Shown: positions 6,739 through 9,965 of the stretch, in pieces
Layout: every line of letters begins with the position of its first letter
Numbering within the stretch: the first letter of the stretch is position 1
Source of the DNA: Deltaproteobacteria bacterium RBG_13_61_14
GTDB lineage: Bacteria; RBG-13-61-14
DNA: 9,965 bases
NCBI GenBank assembly: GCA_001797815.1
Contig: MGQK01000060.1
Span: 52,918 to 62,882, forward strand
Direction of reading: 5' to 3'
Position numbers and translations under genes: made by a program
Notes under the pieces: generated by a model
Told to the model about the DNA's origin: nothing
The model's input: the letters and a program-made list of their open reading frames with translations, nothing else
Database searches by the model: none

Positions 6739-6792
6739 CCGGGTCCGCGCTCGGACCCGGACCATGGTCTTGGCCGGTCCTTTCATTTTTTT
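6739..6792 (+). terminator. Possible terminator after the TMTC-like gene
   Basis: A perfect 9-bp hairpin, CCGGGTCCG (6739-6747) with CGGACCCGG (6752-6760) around CGCT, starts 36 bases past the stop codon. A second, weaker arm pair GGACC/GGTCC (6759-6763 and 6776-6780) is followed by TTTCATTTTTTTC. The T-rich run does not directly follow the strong stem, so termination is plausible rather than clear. Confidence 0.4.
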
Positions 6793-6793
6793 C

Positions 6794-6823
6794 TTGCTTT
6801 TTTTGAGGGGGGTGTGGTAGAGT
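6794..6823 (+). promoter_or_regulatory. Candidate promoter of the acyl-CoA dehydrogenase gene
   Basis: TTGCTT (6794-6799) and TAGAGT (6818-6823) are separated by 18 bp. The -10 lies in TGGTAGAGT, the same 9-mer as in the promoter at 4204-4231. Transcription would begin around 6830, just before the palindrome at 6836-6857, leaving a leader of about 90 nt. Confidence 0.5.
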
Positions 6824-6835
6824 GAGTTTGGGGTC

Positions 6836-6857
6836 ACTGAATGAACGTTCATTCAGT
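6836..6857. promoter_or_regulatory. Perfect 22-bp palindrome, probable TetR-family (FadR-type) operator
   Basis: The 22 bases are a perfect palindrome centred between 6846 and 6847; the 18-bp core is TGAATGAACGTTCATTCA. It overlaps or directly follows the predicted transcription start of the acyl-CoA dehydrogenase gene, where a bound repressor would block transcription. From memory, the TetR-family regulator FadR of Bacillus uses TGAATGA-N4-TCATTCA sites released by long-chain acyl-CoA; this core matches both half-sites at the same spacing. The regulator gene itself is not in the window. Identity of the binding protein is inference. Confidence 0.75.
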
Positions 6858-6920
6858 CGCTTCCGCGGTCGGGTTTTTCAGGCATCCAGAACAAAAAATT
6901 CAGATAAAAAGGAGGTCGTC

Positions 6921-8783
6921 ATGCCAGGCGTATTGTTGGATGATCGGGATGTTCAATTCGTGCTCTGGGAACACCTGGGGGCCGAAAAGTTGTTCGAACA
7001 TCCGAGTTACAAGGAGTTCTCCAAGGACGACTGGACCATGATCTTGGGGGAAGCCCGCAAGTTCGCGGAGCAGGTGATTTTGCCGCTGAACGCGGAGGGC
7101 GACCACGAGGGGGTGCACCTCAAGGACGGGAAGGTCCAGGTGCCCAAGTGTTACCGGCCGGCCTACGACGCCTTCTGTGAGGCCGGCTGGGGCGCTCTTT
7201 CCAGCCCGCCGGAATATGGCGGCCAGGGCCTGCCCAACATCCTGGGCATCGCGGTGAGCGAATATTGCGTCTCGGCCTGCATCGCCTTCAGCATGTATAC
7301 CGGCCTGACCCGCGCCGCCGCGGACCTGATCCACACCTACGGCACCGACCCGCAGAAGCAAAAATATCTGCCCAACATGATCGCGGGCAAATGGGGCGGC
7401 ACCATGTGCCTGACCGAGGCCGGGGCCGGCAGCGCGGTGGGCGACCTCAAGAGCACGGCCAAGAAGCGGCCCGACGGCACCTTTAGCATCTCGGGCAGCA
7501 AGATCTTCATCTCCTCCGGCGACCACGACCTGGTCGAGAACAACATCCACCTGGTCCTGGCCCGGGCCGAAGGCTCGCCCCCCGGGATCAAGGGCATCTC
7601 CCTCTTCATCGTGCCCAAATACCGGATCAAGCCCGACGGCTCGCTCGGTGAGTTCAACAACGTCGAGTGCCCCAAGGTGGAAGAGAAGATGGGCATCCAC
7701 GGCTCGGCCACCTGCGAGCTGCTCTTCGGCGACAAGGGCGAATGCATCGGCGAGCTCATCTTCGAGCTGAACAAGGGCATCGTGGCCATGTTCCAGATGA
7801 TGAACGAGGCCCGGATCGGCACCGGGCTCCAGGGCCAGGGCTGCGCGGCCGCGGCCTACCAGCTCGCGCTCAAGTATGCCAAGGAGCGGGTGCAGGGGGT
7901 GGCCATCGAGAACATGCGGGACGTGAACGCGCCCCGGGTGGAGATCATCAAGCACCCGGACGTGCGCCGCATGCTCCTGTCCATGAAGGCCATGACCGAA
8001 GGCATGCGCGCCCTCATCTACCGCGGCGTCTTCTGCAACACCCTGGCCGAGCTCGCCTCCGACCCCAAGGAAAAGGAAAAGTGGGAGGATCTGCTGGCGC
8101 TGCTCACTCCGGTGATCAAGGCCTACTGCTCGGACCAGGGCTTTCTGGTCACCCGCGAGGCCATGCAGGTCCTGGGCGGCTACGGCTACTGCACCGAATA
8201 CAAGGTCGAGCAGCATATGCGCGACGCCAAGATCAGCTCCATCTACGAGGGCACCAACGGCATCCAGGCCCTCGACCTGATCGGCCGCAAAGTCCTCGAC
8301 GTCAAAAAACAGATGCGGCCTTACAACGAATTCATCACCCTGGTCAAGGACACCATGGCCAAGGCCAAGGGCAAGGACGGTCTCGACCCCTGGCTCGATA
8401 AAGTCATCGCCGCCACCGACTCGCTCGACAGCGCCACCAAGCACCTGATGACCCTCGGTCTCAAGGGCGACCAGTCCGCCCCGGTGCTGGCCGCCACCCC
8501 TTACCTCACCGCCTTCGGCCACCTCTGCCTGGGCTGGCTCCTGGGCGAGCAGCTCATCCTCGCCACCCAAAAGCTCAACGCCCTCTTTCAGGAAAAGGGC
8601 GCCAAGGACGACGCGGCCAAGAAAAAGGTGGTCGAGTCCTTGAACGAGGCCGCCTTTTACCTGGGCAAGATCCACTCCGCCAAGTTCTTTATTGACTCGG
8701 TTCTGCCCGAGGTGGACGCCATCGGCGCTTACATCAAAACTAACAACCGCGATCCCATCCTCATCCCGGAAAACGCTTTCTGA
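6921..8783 (+). CDS. Acyl-CoA dehydrogenase, long DmdC-like type
   Basis: 620 aa, longer than the roughly 380 aa of classical acyl-CoA dehydrogenases and typical of the DmdC/FadE5-like group with an extra C-terminal domain. It is an FAD enzyme introducing the 2,3 double bond into acyl-CoA. Seen: an N-terminal helical domain with WGALSSPPEYGGQGLP at about 90-105; MCLTEAGAGSAVGDL at 162-176 and ISGSKIFISSGDHD at 190-203, the flavin and substrate loops; VEEKMGIHGSATCEL at 253-267; MMNEARIGTG at 293-302; QVLGGYGYCTEY at 416-427; and ISSIYEGTNGIQALDLIGRK at 438-457 with Glu443 at the catalytic base position. The region from about 460 is the extra C-terminal domain. Start ATG 6921 is chosen for AAAAAGGAGG six bases upstream; the open frame reaches back across the operator and is not credible as coding. 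The substrate is uncertain: fatty acyl-CoA or 3-methylthiopropanoyl-CoA. Confidence 0.95.
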   Translation: MPGVLLDDRDVQFVLWEHLGAEKLFEHPSYKEFSKDDWTMILGEARKFAEQVILPLNAEGDHEGVHLKDGKVQVPKCYRPAYDAFCEAGWGALSSPPEYGGQGLPNILGIAVSEYCVSACIAFSMYTGLTRAAADLIHTYGTDPQKQKYLPNMIAGKWGGTMCLTEAGAGSAVGDLKSTAKKRPDGTFSISGSKIFISSGDHDLVENNIHLVLARAEGSPPGIKGISLFIVPKYRIKPDGSLGEFNNVECPKVEEKMGIHGSATCELLFGDKGECIGELIFELNKGIVAMFQMMNEARIGTGLQGQGCAAAAYQLALKYAKERVQGVAIENMRDVNAPRVEIIKHPDVRRMLLSMKAMTEGMRALIYRGVFCNTLAELASDPKEKEKWEDLLALLTPVIKAYCSDQGFLVTREAMQVLGGYGYCTEYKVEQHMRDAKISSIYEGTNGIQALDLIGRKVLDVKKQMRPYNEFITLVKDTMAKAKGKDGLDPWLDKVIAATDSLDSATKHLMTLGLKGDQSAPVLAATPYLTAFGHLCLGWLLGEQLILATQKLNALFQEKGAKDDAAKKKVVESLNEAAFYLGKIHSAKFFIDSVLPEVDAIGAYIKTNNRDPILIPENAF

Positions 8784-8808
8784 TCCGATCGCGATCCGCA
8801 GAACCCAG

Positions 8809-8840
8809 GGGGCCTGCCGCAAGGCGGGCCTCTTTTTTTT
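8809..8840 (+). terminator. Intrinsic terminator of the acyl-CoA dehydrogenase gene
   Basis: GGGGCCTGCC (8809-8818) pairs with GGCGGGCCTC (8823-8832) as a 10-bp stem with two G-T wobbles and a GCAA tetraloop, followed at once by eight T (8833-8840). It begins 25 bases after the stop codon, so the dehydrogenase appears to be a single-gene unit. Confidence 0.92.
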
Positions 8841-9189
8841 CAGCAGGCAGTATCCAGGAGCAATGGTGTCAGGACGGTGGAACAGACATTCCGCCTTCGC
8901 GGAGGACGAAGCGCTCGCGCCGCGCCGTCGCCAAAGCGCTTTTGCGCGTCGGAGACTGCGCGAAGCCAGCTCCGGCGGGCATAGGCAGGTCGGCGGAGTC
9001 TCTCTTGTCTGTTAACCTATAAAATCTTCTATGCAAAAATGCAAAGTTTAAAGCTCTGGCCCCCAAATCCCACAATATTGCATGAGCAAGCCCGCGGAGC
9101 GCTCGGTCAAGCCGGAGCGAAGCCAAGCGCGATCAAGCCCGCGCACTCCCTACCGGAATTAGCCGGAGATTTAGGCCGGGCAGGAATTC
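8841..9189. other. Intergenic stretch without a credible gene
   Basis: Between the terminator and the next promoter lie GGTGTCAGG (8865-8873), the inverted-repeat element at 8881-9013, an AT-rich patch around 9011-9060 unlike the surrounding composition, and a GC-rich part with the direct repeat CAAGCCCGCG at 9087-9096 and 9134-9143. Short open frames here lack ribosome sites or recognisable protein character. Confidence 0.5.
8881..9013. repeat. 133-bp element with inverted ends AACAGACA/TGTCTGTT
   Basis: AACAGACA (8881-8888) is matched by TGTCTGTT (9006-9013). Just inside, TCCGCC (8890-8895) pairs with GGCGGA (8992-8997), leaving a one-base bulge on one side and eight on the other. The interior has nested GC palindromes (CCGCCTTCGCGGAGG at the left; AAAGCGCTTTTGCGC in the middle). 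GGTGTCAGG lies 8 bases outside the left end. It resembles a small non-autonomous repeat or an extended cruciform; no target duplication is obvious. Confidence 0.5.
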
Positions 9190-9217
9190 TTGACGGGATA
9201 GCCGGTTATGCTATGCT
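9190..9217 (+). promoter_or_regulatory. Strong sigma70-type promoter of the PDZ membrane protein gene
   Basis: TTGACG (9190-9195) and TATGCT (9212-9217) are 16 bp apart, the best consensus match in the window. A 10-bp palindrome GAACCGGTTC (9223-9232) covers the likely transcription start and could be an operator. Confidence 0.6.
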
Positions 9218-9405
9218 GGCCCGAACCGGTTCCGCCTTCCCGGCGCCGGAAAACAAAGGCAAGGTGGATATGATTGAGATAAGAGGGGGTATGCCGGTGA
9301 GTCCCTCAGGCCGAAGGCAAGATCGGAGAGAGCGCCGGGCCGGATTTAGACCATCCTCTACTGAGACAACTGAGCCATAGCAGTCGAAGAGGAAAGAGAA
9401 TTCCA
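9218..9405 (+). other. Long leader with a possible 36-codon upstream ORF
   Basis: About 180 nt separate the promoter from the TTG start of the PDZ gene. It contains ATG 9270 preceded by AAGGTGG, opening a 36-residue Arg-rich frame (MIEIRGGMPVSPSGRRQD at its start) ending at TAG 9378-9380, 25 bases before the PDZ start. It could be a leader peptide or chance. GC-rich segments around 9310-9345 may fold, but I recognise no riboswitch class. Confidence 0.25.
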
Positions 9406-9965
9406 TTGGGAGAGAAAGTAATCATCAGCAATCGGGGCCGGAATCTGGTCATTGCCCTCCTGGTCCTGGTCTATCTGGCTATCGCTTCTTTCAATCTTTG
9501 GACCACCCGCATCTGGGCCAACCGTCCCTTTCCCGGCTTCCTGGCGCTCAAGAATAATTTGATCGGGGTCCTCTTCCTGCCGGAATGGGAGGGCTTTAAA
9601 AAGGGGATCCGGTTCGGGGATATCATCGTGGCGGTCAACGGCCAAGCCCTGACCTCCCAGGATGACTTGCATCAGTTGATTGCCGCCAAAACACCAGGCA
9701 CCCCGGTAACCTACACCGTCCTCCGCAAAGATAAGACCTTCGACCTGACCCTTCCGGTGCAGGTCTTTACCCGACAGAACTATTACCTGTTTTTCTACGG
9801 GTTCATGTTCATCAGCTTGATCTTCATGGTCATGGGCCTGGTCGTATTTTACCTCAAGCCCAACCTGCCCACGAGCTGGGCCTACCTGGCCTGCTCGGTG
9901 GTTCCAGCCCTGATCCTGTCCTCCAGCCCGGAATTTGTGACCAATCATGCCTTGCCCACCCTTAG
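9406..9965 (+). CDS. Membrane protein with PDZ domain, N-terminal part (cut by window end)
   Basis: 186 codons are visible. The frame is open back to TGA 9298-9300 but has no ATG or GTG in that stretch; TTG 9406 follows the purine-rich GAGGAAAGAG and starts MGEKVIISNRGRN, giving a positive N-terminus ahead of membrane segment 1 (about 14-31). Then come TRIWANRPFPGFLALKNN (34-51) and a PDZ domain at about 50-120, with FKKGIRFGDIIVAVNGQAL (64-82) and TYTVLRKDKTFDLTLPVQ (102-119). Two more membrane segments follow at about 127-149 and 157-175. An extracytoplasmic PDZ between the first helix and a multi-helix membrane block is a layout seen at the N-terminus of bacterial signalling proteins (histidine kinases, SpoIIE-type phosphatases, cyclases). 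The output domain would lie beyond 9965, so the function is open. Confidence 0.8.
   Translation, partial: MGEKVIISNRGRNLVIALLVLVYLAIASFNLWTTRIWANRPFPGFLALKNNLIGVLFLPEWEGFKKGIRFGDIIVAVNGQALTSQDDLHQLIAAKTPGTPVTYTVLRKDKTFDLTLPVQVFTRQNYYLFFYGFMFISLIFMVMGLVVFYLKPNLPTSWAYLACSVVPALILSSSPEFVTNHALPTL

Noticed and set aside
6822-6920. N-terminal extension of the acyl-CoA dehydrogenase
   Set aside because: It would translate through the palindromic operator, and AAAAAGGAGG directly precedes ATG 6921.
6900-8822. Open 640-codon frame on the minus strand
   Set aside because: It is antisense to the acyl-CoA dehydrogenase, whose motifs and ribosome site are unambiguous. Its composition (rich in Gly, Val, Asp, Leu, Glu) is that expected from reading a GC-rich gene backwards.
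9240-9405. Riboswitch in the PDZ gene leader
   Set aside because: Fragments such as CTGAGA and GGTGAGTCCC are present, but the conserved cores of the TPP, cobalamin, c-di-GMP, glycine or fluoride classes could not be assembled.
9358-9948. 196-codon minus-strand frame
   Set aside because: Antisense to the PDZ gene; Gln/Asp/Gly-rich translation without any domain.

Overview
This is a GC-rich bacterial chromosomal window, with protein-coding genes on both strands and no tRNA, rRNA, CRISPR array or recognisable transposase. Gene content fits an uncultured, probably Gram-negative, deltaproteobacteria-like or related environmental lineage: a long (about 620 aa) acyl-CoA dehydrogenase of the DmdC-like type, a MopE-type metal-binding motif in an exported repeat protein, a DUF3604 protein and a compact TMTC-like membrane protein. 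The taxonomic guess rests on gene content alone and is weak.

Layout. (1) 1-2161, minus strand: an exported DUF3604 (PHP-like metallohydrolase) protein whose end lies beyond the left edge. Because its frame has no stop in the window it is easy to overlook; antisense and out-of-frame ORFs there are shadows. A two-copy 30-bp palindromic repeat is translated in frame inside its N-terminal export region. (2) 2195-2678: a gene-poor gap holding two large hairpin repeats. (3) 2679-4148, minus: a secreted protein with a signal peptide, an N-terminal beta-rich domain, a DxDxDG/DCDD metal-binding motif and six 51-53 aa beta-propeller-like repeats. (4) 4358-5212, minus: a 3-hydroxybutyryl-CoA dehydrogenase. 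(5) 5338-6702, plus: a TMTC/GT-C-like multi-pass membrane protein with a C-terminal TPR. (6) 6921-8783, plus: an acyl-CoA dehydrogenase preceded by a promoter and a perfect 22-bp palindrome resembling TetR-family FadR operators, and followed by a strong intrinsic terminator. (7) 8841-9405: a repeat-bearing gap leading to a clear sigma70-type promoter. (8) 9406-9965, plus: the start of a membrane protein with a periplasmic PDZ domain, cut by the right edge.

The two CoA enzymes (hbd and the acyl-CoA dehydrogenase) catalyse steps of the same pathway, beta-oxidation-type acyl-CoA metabolism, but sit in separate transcription units facing away from each other with the TMTC-like gene between. The remaining genes are cell-envelope or exported proteins, each apparently with its own promoter.

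The most notable signals are the acyl-CoA-type operator palindrome, the repeat inserted into the DUF3604 signal region, and a short sequence (GTGTCAGG) that recurs beside several of the window's palindromic repeats, suggesting a common family of dispersed elements. I did not find convincing evidence for a wholly new multi-gene system.
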